Assembly (NCBI RefSeq): GCF_003977685.1
Contig: NZ_RYZH01000008.1
Coordinates: forward strand, 1-64,000
Direction: 5' to 3'
From: Tautonia sociabilis
GTDB taxonomy: Bacteria; Planctomycetota; Planctomycetia; Isosphaerales; Isosphaeraceae
Length of the DNA stretch: 64,000 nt
Of the stretch, positions 44,331 to 53,620 are shown in pieces. The notes beneath the pieces were generated by a model. The model saw only the letters and a program-made list of their open reading frames with translations. It was not told where the DNA came from and made no database searches. Within the stretch, counting starts at the first letter, position 1. Each line of letters begins with the position of its first letter. Made by a program: the position numbers and the translations under genes.

Positions 44331-45599
44331 TCACTCCGCGCCGAGGCGAAAATTGCCCAGGTATGGGATGGCCCCGAAACGCCCCTGGACATAGCCACGT
44401 TCGACGTTTTCGTCCTTCCGCGGCTTGAAGTCGGAAAGTGGATAGAGAACCGTTGAGCCGTGCTCATCCTTCTCCGTGAGCCAGACCTGATCTCGCCTCA
44501 GGACCGGCTCGCCGGAAAGCGTCCCGAGCAGATTGGTATCGTGCGTCGAAAAGATGAGCTGGGCGCCGTGGGAGTTGATGTCTGGGTCATTGAATTGCCG
44601 CACGATATGCATGGCGAGGTTGGGGTGCATGCTGGCCTCCAACTCGTCGACGACCAGGAGCCTCCCCCGCTCAATCGCCCTCAAGATCGGCAGCGCGAGC
44701 CGGAACAGGGTCTGCGTCCCGCGAGACTCTTCCTCGAGCGGTAGCCATGCCTCGTCCTCTTCGCTCCGATGCTTCAACTCGAAACGCCAAGGGAGCCTCG
44801 TACCCTGGTCTTGCCTGACGACCCGGACGTCGACGATGCCGACGTCGGCGTTTCTGAGGAGGGACTTGAATCGCTGCGCAAGGGGGCCGGGCGTCCCCTC
44901 GTCGGAGAAGAGGGTCGGCTGAGTCGCCTCTTCCAGCATGGTGGCGATGGTGTACTGCGACGAACCTGGTCCTACGAACATCGATCCGGTAGGCCTGCGG
45001 GGACGCAAGCCGAACGTCTCGATCGAGCTAAACCACGAATAGATCGGGGAAAGCTGCGTGTGTTTGAGCTGGGCGGCCGCCGAAAGGTACAACGCGTTGG
45101 GTCGCGTGACCTCCTCGATGACCTTATTCTCCCCCTTCAGGTTGTCTCCGAACGAGAAGGAGTCTCCCTCCCGCCTGAACCAGATCTGCTTCTTGCCATT
45201 CGGCCAGGCGAAGAGCCATTCACCCAGGAAGACCCGGTCATTGAAGCGGAAGCCGTAGCGGAAGCGGGTGCCGTTCAGGACGATCTCGATCTCGAAGGAC
45301 GTCGGCTCTTCCCGCTTCTTCCCCCACGCGAATGGGTCCTGGGGGATGCCCTCGTCGGGTGACCAGTGCCGGAGCGAGAGGAGCACGGCATCCCGCATCG
45401 ACGCCAAGGCGAAGAGCACGTTACTCTTGCCGCTCGCGTTCGCGCCGTAGAGGGCAGCGACCGGCAGGAGTTTCCTCTGATACCCGGCGACCTCCCTCGC
45501 CCTTGGATCTTCCTTGGAACCCGATCGGCCTACCTCCATGGTGAGGATTTGCTCATCGCGGATCGAGCGATAGTTCTCGACTCGGAATTCGATGAGCAT
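44331..45599 (-). CDS. rloA: RloA-type AAA ATPase
   Basis: 422 residues from MLIEFRVENYRSIRDEQ. An SMC/OLD-like ABC-ATPase domain: Walker A 'ALYGANASGKSNVLFAL' near residue 45, 'SRGTQTLFRLALPIL' (signature), Walker B 'GRLLVVDELEASMHPNL' near 312 and the switch His in 'QLIFSTHDTNLL'. With RloB it makes the AbiL-type (AbiLi/AbiLii) two-gene anti-phage defence module, in which the ATPase senses infection. Cytosolic. A 17-bp inverted repeat with a 5-A loop (45642-45658), 43 bp before the start, is a candidate operator. Confidence 0.88.
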   Translation of the reverse strand: MLIEFRVENYRSIRDEQILTMEVGRSGSKEDPRAREVAGYQRKLLPVAALYGANASGKSNVLFALASMRDAVLLSLRHWSPDEGIPQDPFAWGKKREEPTSFEIEIVLNGTRFRYGFRFNDRVFLGEWLFAWPNGKKQIWFRREGDSFSFGDNLKGENKVIEEVTRPNALYLSAAAQLKHTQLSPIYSWFSSIETFGLRPRRPTGSMFVGPGSSQYTIATMLEEATQPTLFSDEGTPGPLAQRFKSLLRNADVGIVDVRVVRQDQGTRLPWRFELKHRSEEDEAWLPLEEESRGTQTLFRLALPILRAIERGRLLVVDELEASMHPNLAMHIVRQFNDPDINSHGAQLIFSTHDTNLLGTLSGEPVLRRDQVWLTEKDEHGSTVLYPLSDFKPRKDENVERGYVQGRFGAIPYLGNFRLGAE

Positions 45600-45641
45600 G
45601 GCGAGGACCTCCGCCGATTCTTAAGCCGCCCGGAGCCAAAA

Positions 45642-45658
45642 GCGCGGAAAAACCGCGC
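45642..45658. promoter_or_regulatory. Inverted repeat upstream of rloA
   Basis: GCGCGG, five A and CCGCGC: a perfect 6-bp inverted repeat 43 bp upstream of the rloA start. Suits a repressor dimer site or hairpin. The rest of 45600-45829 holds nothing recognised. Confidence 0.45.
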
Positions 45659-45829
45659 AAACGGCCCGCAAATCCGCTTTTCCTCCCGATTTTACCGGCC
45701 GATAGGGGGCTTTGCCACATGGCGGCCCCTGCAACGAGGTCGATTCGGCCCCGGACGGGCCGAACGGCATGAGACGGGTGTCGATGGGAATGGCAAGCCT
45801 GGGCCGGCGGCCTCCAGGACGACCGCAAC

Positions 45830-46412
45830 GTTCAGAAGTCTGGGCCTCTCATGAGGCTGATCGCCCGGCCGACATCCCGAGCACAGGGCGTCAGCCACCC
45901 CTCGCATCGACCCGGCGACCGCGGCAGACGCGCTGCTCCGCAGCACGGTCAGGGCCGCCGGCCGCAGGGTCGTGCAGCCGGCCGCCAGCCCGGAACCTCG
46001 ACCGGTGTGCCGGTCCTCGTCCCACGATCGGTCCTTTCACAGAGTGAAGCCCGTTCTCGACCTCCCAATGCCTCCGCTCCAGCTTCAGCAGCCGCGCCGG
46101 CATGACCCGCGTCGGGTCGGGGCTGGCGGCGAAGGGACACGTCTCGCGCATCACCATGCCGTCAGGCGGCCGCGTCTGGCAGTCGACCCGGGCCAGGTTC
46201 CGCAGCCCAGCGAAGCTCAATGCCTCGCGCACCGCCTCGGCGGTCACCGCATCGCACCAGAGCCGCCGCGTGGTCGCAGGCCGAGAATGGCCAGGGTCAG
46301 CAGGAAGGCGAAGGGGTGGCGAACGCCGCGGGTCGGTCCGGTGTTGGAAGGCAACTCGCAGCGAGTCCGCCGGTGTCGTGATTATCGGGGGCAGCCCTCG
46401 GACGGGAACAGG
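45830..46412 (-). mobile_element. Decayed ISAs1-like transposase remnant, right copy
   Basis: Minus-strand frames give 'RHPFAFLLTLAILGL', 'TAEAVREALSFAGLRNLARV', 'PARLLKLERRHWEVENGLHS' and, after a frameshift, 'KDRSWDEDRHTGRGSGLAAG' and 'PAALTVLRSSASAAVAG'. The W-x-(V/I)EN-x-LH...D block is the C-terminal catalytic signature of ISAs1-type transposases. The order of pieces matches a whole transposase with deletions and at least two frameshifts. Same orientation as the left copy. Confidence 0.7.
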
Positions 46413-46475
46413 ACGCCCTTCCGAAGACTCAAGAGAGAATCAGCCAAGGAGGACCTTGCAATCGCCCTGCCGGAG

Positions 46476-46625
46476 AGGCCCGGATCGTTGTCCGTCGCGG
46501 CCGATCGGGTCAGAATGGGGCCGACGACCCGAGCCTTCCCCCAGGGGACCCCTCGCCATGCGAGCCTTCGCGACGACGATTCCGGCCCTGCTCTCGCTCC
46601 TCCTGCCGACGACGGCCACGACGGC
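46476..46625 (+). repeat. 150-bp direct repeat, right copy
   Basis: Identical to 42981-43130. It is in place here: promoter, ATG at 46558 and the signal peptide of the PVC cytochrome gene. Confidence 0.97.
46488..46516 (+). promoter_or_regulatory. Putative sigma70 promoter of the PVC cytochrome gene
   Basis: TTGTCC (46488-46493), 17-bp spacer, CAGAAT (46511-46516), 41 bp before the ATG. Confidence 0.5.
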
Positions 46626-49600
46626 GGACCAGATCGTCGCGCTGGGCGATCATACCTTCTCGCTGCCCGACGGCTTCTCGGTCGAGGTCGCCGCCGGGCC
46701 GCCGCTGGTCGAGCGGCCGATCACCGCGGCCTTTGACGAGCGGGGCCGGCTCTACGTCGCCGAGTCGTCGGGCTCGAACGATCCGGTCAACGTGCAACTC
46801 GAGGAGAAGCCGCACCGCATCCTCCGCCTGGAAGACACCGACGGCGACGGGACGTTCGACCGCCGCACGGTGTTCGCCGACCGGATGATGTTCCCCGAGG
46901 GGACGATGTGGCTCGACGGCTCCCTGTACGTCTCGGCCCCCCCTCAGATCTGGAGGCTGACCGACACCGACGACGACGGCGAGGCCGACGATCGAGCGGT
47001 CTGGCTCGACGCCGGGACCCTCACCGGCTGCGCCAACGACCTGCACGGCCCCTACGCCGGCCCGGACGGCTGGATCTACTGGTGCAAGGGGGCCTTCGCC
47101 GAGCAGACCTACGAGCGCCCCGACGGCAAGCCGTTCGTGACCCGGGCCTCGCACATCTTCCGGTGGCGTCCCGACCGCTCGGGGCCGATCGAGCCGGTGA
47201 TGACCGGAGGCATGGACAACCCCGTCGACGTCGTGTTCACCCCCGGCGGCGAGCGCATCTTCACCACCACCTTTTTTCAGTACCCCGCCGGCGGCTTCCG
47301 GGACGGGTTGATCCACGCCCTGTACGGCGGCGTCTACGGCAAGGTCCACGACGTCATCGAGGGCCATCCCCGCACCCGGCCCGGCGTGCTTCCCGTGCTC
47401 ACCCACCTGGGCCCCGCCGCCCCCGCCGGGCTGGAGCGGCTGAAGGGCACCGGACTGGGAGACGACTTCAAGGACAACATCCTCGCCTGCCAGTTCAACC
47501 TCCGCGCCGTCAGCCGACATGTCCTGACGCCCGAGGGGGGCTCCTTCACCACGATCGACAGCGACCTGATCTCCTCCGACAACACCGACTTCCACCCCAC
47601 CGACGTTCTCGAGGACGCCGATGGGTCCATCCTCGTCGTCGACACCGGCGGCTGGTACAAGCTCTGCTGCCCGACCTCGCAGCTCTGGAAGCCCGACGTG
47701 CTGGGGGCGATCTACCGGATCCGTCGCGTCGGCTCCCCGAAGGTCGAGGACCCGCGCGGCCTGTCCCTGGCCTGGGAGGACGCCTCCGCCGACCAGCTCG
47801 CCGAGCGGCTGGGCGACCCCCGCCCCGCCGTCCGGGATCGGGCCGTCGCCTCCCTCGGGCGGCTGGGGGCCGAGGCGGTCCCGGCCCTCGAATCCGTCGT
47901 CCGCTCCTCGGCCGACGCCGAGGCCCGCCGCAACGCCGTCTGGGCGAGCAGCCGGATCGACGACCCGGACGCCCGGGCGATCTCCCGGATCGCCTTGCAG
48001 GACGAGGACGAGACGGTGGTTCAGGCCGCCCTGCACGTCGTCAGCGTCCGCCGAGACCACGGGGCGATCGACCGCGTGCTCAACCTGCTGCACACCGGCT
48101 CCCCCCACAACCGCCGAGCCGCCGCCGAGGCCGCCGGCCGCCTGGGCGATCCGACGGCCGTTCCCGTTCTGCTCCAGGCCTCGGCCGACGTGCCCGAACC
48201 GCCGCACTGGACCATCCTGCACTCGATCACCTATGCGTTGATCGAACTGGCCGAGCCCGACGCCACCCGATTCGGCCTCTCGGCGCCGCACGACACCGTC
48301 CGCCGCGTCGCGCTGATCGCCCTCGACCAGATGCCCGGCGGCCTCCTCTCCAGCGACGACGTCGCCCCGCTGCTCTCCGCCGAGGATCCCGATCTCCGGG
48401 AGGCCGCCGCCTGGATCGCCGGCCGGCACCCGGAATGGGGAGGCGACCTGGCCGAGCACTTCAACCGCCAGCTCCTTCGGGCTGGCGAGATGCCCGAGGA
48501 TCACCGGGCCGCGCTGGCCGACCAGCTGGCCCGCCTCGGCTCGTCGGCCGAGATCCAGACGGTGGTGACGGCCGCGCTGACCGACGAGGGCCGGTCCGAG
48601 GCCTCCCGGCTCGTCGCCCTTGGGGCGATCGCCCGAGCCAATCTCGACCCGTCGCCGAGCGGCTGGGTCGAAGCGGTCGCCAGCGTGCTTGACGCCCATC
48701 CCGAGGCGATCGCGCCGGCCATCGCGGCCTGCCGGTCGCTTCGGGTCGCTCCCGATCGCGCCGGGGCGTTGCGTGCCCCTCTGCTCCGGATCGCCCGGGA
48801 CGAGCAGGCCGGGGTCGCCACCCGGCTCGACGCCCTGGCCGCCCTCCCTGGAGGTCTTGGCAAGCCGGACGAGGATCTGTTCACCTTCCTGCTTGACCTA
48901 CTCGACCCCGACGCCCCCGCCGCCGAGCAGACCCGGGCCGCCGACCTGATCGCCTCGGCCGCCCTGACCGATGCCCAGCGGCTCGAGCTGGCCGACGCCA
49001 TCGCCTCGGCCGGGCCGCTATCGGTCCCCCGGTTGCTCGTCGCCTTCGAGAAGCAGGAGAGCGAGGCGCTGGGGCTCCGCCTCGTCGCCGCTCTGGAGGC
49101 CTCGCCGAGCCGGTCCGTGCTCCGGCCCGGCGACCTCCGCACGCTGCTGGACCGCTTCGGCCCGGCCGTCGCCGAGCGGGCCGCGACGCTGCTGGCCGCC
49201 ATCGACGCCGACGCCGAGCGGAAGCGAGCGAAGATCGAGGGGCTGCTCCCCCTCGTCGACCGGGCTGACATCCGCCGCGGCCAGGCCGTCTTCAACAGCG
49301 AGAAGGCCGCCTGCCGTACCTGCCACGCGATGGGCTACGTCGGCGGCCGGATCGGGCCGGATCTCACCCGGATCGGCCGGATCCGCACCGAGCGCGACCT
49401 GCTGGAGGCGATCGCCTACCCCAGCGCCAGCTTCGTCCGCAGCTTCGAGCCCGTGGTGGTCGCCACGCTCGACGGCCGCGTCCTCTCCGGCCTGATCGTC
49501 GACGAGGGGCCCGACCACGTCACCCTCCAGCTCAACGCCGAGGAGGCCGTCCGAGTCCCCCGAGCCGACATCGAGGAGCTCCAGCCCGGGACCACCTCGA

Positions 49601-49680
49601 TCATGCCCGCCGGCCTCGACCAGCAGCTCACTGCCCAGGAGCTGGCCGACCTCGTCAAGTTCCTCAAGGCCAGCCAGTGA
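46558..49680 (+). CDS. PVC-type heme-binding dehydrogenase (paralogue)
   Basis: About 1040 residues. MRAFATTIPALLSLLLPTTA is the signal peptide, lying inside the 150-bp duplicated segment. The beta-propeller ('RGRLYVAESSGSNDPVNVQL', 'TGGMDNPVDVVFTPGGERIF') occupies ~25-400, helical HEAT-like repeats follow, and the cytochrome module has CRTCH at about residue 919, 'IGPDLTRIGRIRTERDLLEAI' and 'SIMPAGLDQQLTAQELADLV' (Met region). It matches the 27367 paralogue in order of domains but lacks the extra C-terminal domain. Periplasmic, substrate unknown. The sugar-acid genes after it suggest sugar-derived substrates. Confidence 0.85.
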   Translation: MRAFATTIPALLSLLLPTTATTADQIVALGDHTFSLPDGFSVEVAAGPPLVERPITAAFDERGRLYVAESSGSNDPVNVQLEEKPHRILRLEDTDGDGTFDRRTVFADRMMFPEGTMWLDGSLYVSAPPQIWRLTDTDDDGEADDRAVWLDAGTLTGCANDLHGPYAGPDGWIYWCKGAFAEQTYERPDGKPFVTRASHIFRWRPDRSGPIEPVMTGGMDNPVDVVFTPGGERIFTTTFFQYPAGGFRDGLIHALYGGVYGKVHDVIEGHPRTRPGVLPVLTHLGPAAPAGLERLKGTGLGDDFKDNILACQFNLRAVSRHVLTPEGGSFTTIDSDLISSDNTDFHPTDVLEDADGSILVVDTGGWYKLCCPTSQLWKPDVLGAIYRIRRVGSPKVEDPRGLSLAWEDASADQLAERLGDPRPAVRDRAVASLGRLGAEAVPALESVVRSSADAEARRNAVWASSRIDDPDARAISRIALQDEDETVVQAALHVVSVRRDHGAIDRVLNLLHTGSPHNRRAAAEAAGRLGDPTAVPVLLQASADVPEPPHWTILHSITYALIELAEPDATRFGLSAPHDTVRRVALIALDQMPGGLLSSDDVAPLLSAEDPDLREAAAWIAGRHPEWGGDLAEHFNRQLLRAGEMPEDHRAALADQLARLGSSAEIQTVVTAALTDEGRSEASRLVALGAIARANLDPSPSGWVEAVASVLDAHPEAIAPAIAACRSLRVAPDRAGALRAPLLRIARDEQAGVATRLDALAALPGGLGKPDEDLFTFLLDLLDPDAPAAEQTRAADLIASAALTDAQRLELADAIASAGPLSVPRLLVAFEKQESEALGLRLVAALEASPSRSVLRPGDLRTLLDRFGPAVAERAATLLAAIDADAERKRAKIEGLLPLVDRADIRRGQAVFNSEKAACRTCHAMGYVGGRIGPDLTRIGRIRTERDLLEAIAYPSASFVRSFEPVVVATLDGRVLSGLIVDEGPDHVTLQLNAEEAVRVPRADIEELQPGTTSIMPAGLDQQLTAQELADLVKFLKASQ

Positions 49681-49869
49681 TCGGGCCGCCCGCTCGCCCC
49701 CGACCGGGCGATCCCGGCCGCCCGGCCGCGGCAGAGGGTTCCTCGGGGGGGCGTCCGGTGGTTCAATGGGGCCAGCCGGGCCGCCCGGGGCGATCGAGCG
49801 AGGAATCGCCCCGGCCGCCGGCCCCCTCCCGACCGACTGTCCCACCGACCCCGAACCCCGGTGATCGCC

Positions 49870-51177
49870 ATGTCGACGCCCGGCCCGCGCTCGCGGCACC
49901 GCCGCTCGTTCCTGCTCTCGATGCTTGGCACCGCCGGAGGCGCGGCCGGTTTGGGGGCGTTCGCCGCTCAGGATCCCTACAATCGGCCCCGCGACGAGGC
50001 CGATGAGAACGACTCCCGGGGCGTCGTCCGAGGCCGCCAGCTGGCCGAGTCCTTCGCGGGCTCGGGAGAGCGGATCCGGATCACCCGGCTGGAGACGATC
50101 CTCGTCAAGCCCCGCTGGCTGTTCCTGAAGGTCCACACCGATGCCGGGATCGTCGGCCTGGGTGAGCCGATCGTCGAGGGCCGGGCCGAAACCTGCATCG
50201 CCGCCGTCAAGGAGCTGGAAGGCTACCTCATCGGCAAGGACCCCCGCCCCGTCGCCCACCACTGGCAGGCGATGTACCGCCACGCCTTCTACCGAGGCGG
50301 CCCGGTGCTCACCAGCGCCATCAGCGGCATCGACCAGGCCCTCTGGGACATCAAGGGAAAGGCCCTTGGCGTCCCGGTCTACGAGCTGCTCGGCGGCCCG
50401 ACGCGGTCCCGCATCCGGGTCTACGCCCACGCCGGCTCTCCCGAGGCGATCCAGAGGAGCAAGGCGCAGGGCTTCACCGCCTTCAAGACCGGGCCGAGGA
50501 AGGACCGCCCGGCCCGGATCGTCGAGAACCCGGCCTTCGTCCGCAAGGTGGCGGATGGCTTCGCCACCCTCCGCGAGGCGGCGGGGGACGACGCCGACAT
50601 CGGCATCGACTTCCATGGCGCCATCTCCCCGCAAACGGCCAAGCTGCTCATCAAGGCGCTCGAGCCCTATCAGCCGATGTTCATTGAGGAACCTGTCGCC
50701 TGCCAGAACGTCGACGTGATGGCCGAGATCGCCCGGGGCACCCACCTTCCCATCGCCACCGGCGAGCGCATCTTCACCAAGTGGGGCTTCCGGGAGATCC
50801 TGGAGAAGGGGGCCGCCAGCATCCTCCAGCCGGATCTGTGCCACGCCGGAGGCATCACCGAGACGAGGCTGATCGCCGGCATGGCCGAGTCGTACTACGC
50901 GGCCATCGCCCCCCACAACCCGCTCGGGCCGATTTCGCTGGCCGCCGGCCTGCAACTGGCGGCGTCGATCCCCAACTTCCTCTGCCAGGAGCAGGTCAGC
51001 CTGGGAGACGGCTACCTGAAGGAGCCGTTCCGGGTCGTCGACGGCTACATCGACCTGCCGAGGGGCCCCGGCCTCGGCATCGAGCTGGACGAGGACGCCA
51101 TGGCGGACAAGATCGGCCACGAGTGGACCAACCCCGAATCCTACGACGTCTTCGACGGCTCCGTCGTCGACTGGTGA
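49870..51177 (+). CDS. dgoD: D-galactonate dehydratase-like enolase-superfamily enzyme with Tat leader
   Basis: 435 residues from MSTPGPRSRHRRSFLLSMLG; GTG 49861 is an alternative start. 'HRRSFLLSMLGTAGGAAGLG' is a Tat-type leader, which is odd for an enzyme feeding a cytosolic kinase. Barrel ligands: 'IGIDFHGAISPQ' (DxH), 'MFIEEPVACQN' (Glu), 'IATGERIFTKW' (Glu) and 'YAAIAPHNPLGPI' (His), the DgoD pattern. It would dehydrate D-galactonate to 2-dehydro-3-deoxy-galactonate. The kinase gene follows by about 10 bp. Confidence 0.78.
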   Translation: MSTPGPRSRHRRSFLLSMLGTAGGAAGLGAFAAQDPYNRPRDEADENDSRGVVRGRQLAESFAGSGERIRITRLETILVKPRWLFLKVHTDAGIVGLGEPIVEGRAETCIAAVKELEGYLIGKDPRPVAHHWQAMYRHAFYRGGPVLTSAISGIDQALWDIKGKALGVPVYELLGGPTRSRIRVYAHAGSPEAIQRSKAQGFTAFKTGPRKDRPARIVENPAFVRKVADGFATLREAAGDDADIGIDFHGAISPQTAKLLIKALEPYQPMFIEEPVACQNVDVMAEIARGTHLPIATGERIFTKWGFREILEKGAASILQPDLCHAGGITETRLIAGMAESYYAAIAPHNPLGPISLAAGLQLAASIPNFLCQEQVSLGDGYLKEPFRVVDGYIDLPRGPGLGIELDEDAMADKIGHEWTNPESYDVFDGSVVDW

Positions 51178-51190
51178 GCAAGGCCCTGTG

Positions 51191-52159
51191 ATGTCCGGAT
51201 CCACCGAGCGTTTCGTCAGCGGAGACTGGGGCACCTCCCGGCTCCGCCTCCGCCTGGTCGACGCCGATTCGCTGGACTCGATCGCCGAGGTCGAGTCCGA
51301 CGACGGCATCGGCCCCACCTTCCGCCGCTGGCAGGAGGCCGGCGAGCCGGCCGAGCGCGAGGGCTTCTACCTCCGCGCGATCGCCCCGGCCGTCGACCGC
51401 CTGCGGGCCGCCTCGGGGGCCGACCTGTCCGGCCTGACGCTCGTGCTCTCCGGCATGGCCTCCTCCTCGATCGGCCTCCGAGAGCTCCCCTACGCGACGG
51501 CTCCGTTGCCGATGTCGGCCCGGTCGCTGCCCGTCTCCCGGATCGAGTCGGCCGCGCTGCCCTGCCCCGTGCGGCTCGTCTCCGGCGTCCGCACCGACTC
51601 CGACGTGATGCGGGGAGAGGAGACGATCCTGCTCGGCCTCGTCGCCGGGGGCCTGGCCGACGGCCTGGTGATCCTGCCCGGCACGCACTCGAAGCACGCG
51701 GTCATCCGCGGCGGGATCCTGGAAACCTTCCACACCTACCTGACCGGCGAGCTGTTCGCGATCATCCGAGAGCACAGCGTCCTGCGGCCGTCGCTCTCCC
51801 CGACCCCAACGCCGGGAGACGCCTTCGTTCGGGGAGTCCGGGACGCCTCCGGGGCGAACCTCCTCGGCGAGCTGTTCGCCCTCCGCGCCCGGTCGGTCCT
51901 GCAGGGCGTCTCCCCGGAGGAGAACGCCGATCGCCTGAGCGGCCTGCTCATCGGCACCGAGCTGGGGGGGCTCTCGGTCCCGGGGGCGGCCGAGCTGCCG
52001 ATCGTCGTCGCGGCCCCCGAGCCGATCGGCTCGTTCTACCGATCGGCGCTGGAGACGCTGGGCCTGGGACCTCGCTGCCGAACACTCCCGCCCGAGGAGG
52101 CCTCCCGGGCCGTCGTCCGGGCCCACCGGGCGATCCTCGAGGCCGGGCCGGGGGGCTGA
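51191..52159 (+). CDS. dgoK: 2-dehydro-3-deoxygalactonokinase
   Basis: About 322 residues. 'FVSGDWGTSRLRLRLVD' (ATPase-like start), 'LVLSGMASSSIGLRELPY', 'LLGLVAGGLADGLVILPGTHSKHAVIRGG' and 'THSKHAVI' match DgoK. It phosphorylates 2-dehydro-3-deoxy-D-galactonate in the De Ley-Doudoroff route. GTG 51188 overlaps. Starts 13 bp after dgoD, so one operon. The aldolase gene (dgoA) is not in the window. Confidence 0.88.
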   Translation: MSGSTERFVSGDWGTSRLRLRLVDADSLDSIAEVESDDGIGPTFRRWQEAGEPAEREGFYLRAIAPAVDRLRAASGADLSGLTLVLSGMASSSIGLRELPYATAPLPMSARSLPVSRIESAALPCPVRLVSGVRTDSDVMRGEETILLGLVAGGLADGLVILPGTHSKHAVIRGGILETFHTYLTGELFAIIREHSVLRPSLSPTPTPGDAFVRGVRDASGANLLGELFALRARSVLQGVSPEENADRLSGLLIGTELGGLSVPGAAELPIVVAAPEPIGSFYRSALETLGLGPRCRTLPPEEASRAVVRAHRAILEAGPGG

Positions 52160-52255
52160 TTCCCCCGCCTTCGGGAACAAACTCGAAGAAACGCGGATTG
52201 GCCGGCCGCTCCCGAGGCATTACGGGAGGACAGCGCGACAGGGGGGCCTTGACCC

Positions 52256-53611
52256 GTGCCGACGATCCGAGGGGGCATCGCCTCCCGGGAACTCCGCCTG
52301 CTCTTCGCGGCGGGGACGCTCGGGGGGGAGACCGACGGCGAGCTGCTGGCTCGATTCGAGTCCAACCGGGACGGCCTCGGCGAGTTGGCCTTTGGCGCCC
52401 TCGTCGACCGCCACGGGCCGATGGTGCTGCGCGTCTGCCGAGGTCTGCTGCCGGATCCGAACGACGCGGAGGACGCCTTCCAGGCGACCTTCCTCGTGCT
52501 CTCCCGCAAGGCCGGCGCGCTCCGGGAGCGTGACTCGATCGCCCCCTGGCTGCTTGGCGTCGCCCGTCGGGTCGCCTCCCGGGCCCGGGTCGACGCCGCC
52601 CGTCGCCGTCGCCACGAGCAAGGAGCGGCCGCCCTCCGCCCTTGCTGGGCGAATGACCGAGAGCCGGAGGGGTTCGATCCGGCCGTGATCGAGGAGGTGG
52701 ACCGCCTCCCCGAGCGGTTCCGGGAGCCGATCGTGCTCTGCCACCTCGAGGGGCTGACCCACGAGCAGGCGGCGCAGCGGCTCGGCTGGCCCGTGGGCAC
52801 GGTGCGCAGCCGCCTCTCCCGGGGCCGAGACCGCCTCCGCTGCCGGCTGGCCGGCCGGGGGCTCTCCCCCCTGCCCGCTCTCGGGGCCTCGGCGCTGCCG
52901 AGGGCCTCGGCGGGGAGGGCCGTCCGGCTCGCGCTGGCCGAATCGACCACGCAGTCCGCGGCCCGGGCCGCGGCCGGAGGGCTGGCGGCGGCCGGGGCGT
53001 CCCCGGCGGCCCTGGCCCTCGCGGGAACCGCTCTGAGGAGCATGATCATGCACGCGACCCTCAAGATCGCCGCCGCCGGCCTGGCCCTCGGCCTGACGGC
53101 GACCGCCGCCCTTGGCGTCACCGCTCCCCGGCTCGACGCCGGGTCCCCGACGCCCTCGAACGCCTCTGCCTCCGCGTCGGCCTCGCCCTCTCCCGCTCCC
53201 CGGCCGTCGCCGAAGCCCCAGACCGAGGCGGAGCGGATCGCCGAGGCCTTCCTCACCGCCGGCTCCGAGATGTTCGACGCGAAGGACGCCGCCGGCCTGG
53301 CCGCCTCCTATACCGAGGACGGCGAGATCCACCTCATCAGCGACGCAAACCCCGGCGTGAAGGAGGACGTCAAGCGCGGCCGGGCCGCCGTCGCGTCGTT
53401 CTACCGCGACCTGTTCGACGGCCAGGGCCCGATCGACTCCAAGAACACCGTCGAGTTCGCCCGCCTGATCTCCCCCGAGGTGCTCGTCGTCCACGGCCGA
53501 TTCCGCCCGAACACGGGTCAGAAGGAACTGCCGTTCGTCCAGATGCGGGTCAAGCAGGGGGACCGCTGGCTGCTGAAGACCCTCTGGCTGTTCCTGAACC
53601 CGGACGCCTGA
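52256..53611 (+). CDS. ECF sigma factor with membrane segment and SnoaL-like C-terminal domain
   Basis: 451 residues, GTG start. Residues 35-90 have sigma region 2 ('AFGALVDRHGPMVLRVCRGLL', 'DAEDAFQATFLVLSRKAGAL') and 135-200 region 4 ('LPERFREPIVLCHLEGLTHE', 'RLGWPVGTVRSRLSRGRDRL'). Residues ~262-287 are a membrane segment ('KIAAAGLALGLTATAALGV'). A Ser/Pro-rich linker then leads to a nuclear-transport-factor-2/SnoaL-like domain (about 322-450; 'IAEAFLTAGSEMFDAKDAAG', 'FVQMRVKQGDRWLLKTLW'). This places the sensory domain outside and RNA polymerase-binding inside, a one-protein transmembrane signal design found in planctomycetes. Region 3 is absent, as usual. No anti-sigma gene follows. Confidence 0.82.
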   Translation: MPTIRGGIASRELRLLFAAGTLGGETDGELLARFESNRDGLGELAFGALVDRHGPMVLRVCRGLLPDPNDAEDAFQATFLVLSRKAGALRERDSIAPWLLGVARRVASRARVDAARRRRHEQGAAALRPCWANDREPEGFDPAVIEEVDRLPERFREPIVLCHLEGLTHEQAAQRLGWPVGTVRSRLSRGRDRLRCRLAGRGLSPLPALGASALPRASAGRAVRLALAESTTQSAARAAAGGLAAAGASPAALALAGTALRSMIMHATLKIAAAGLALGLTATAALGVTAPRLDAGSPTPSNASASASASPSPAPRPSPKPQTEAERIAEAFLTAGSEMFDAKDAAGLAASYTEDGEIHLISDANPGVKEDVKRGRAAVASFYRDLFDGQGPIDSKNTVEFARLISPEVLVVHGRFRPNTGQKELPFVQMRVKQGDRWLLKTLWLFLNPDA

Positions 53612-53620
53612 CGCGCCGTC

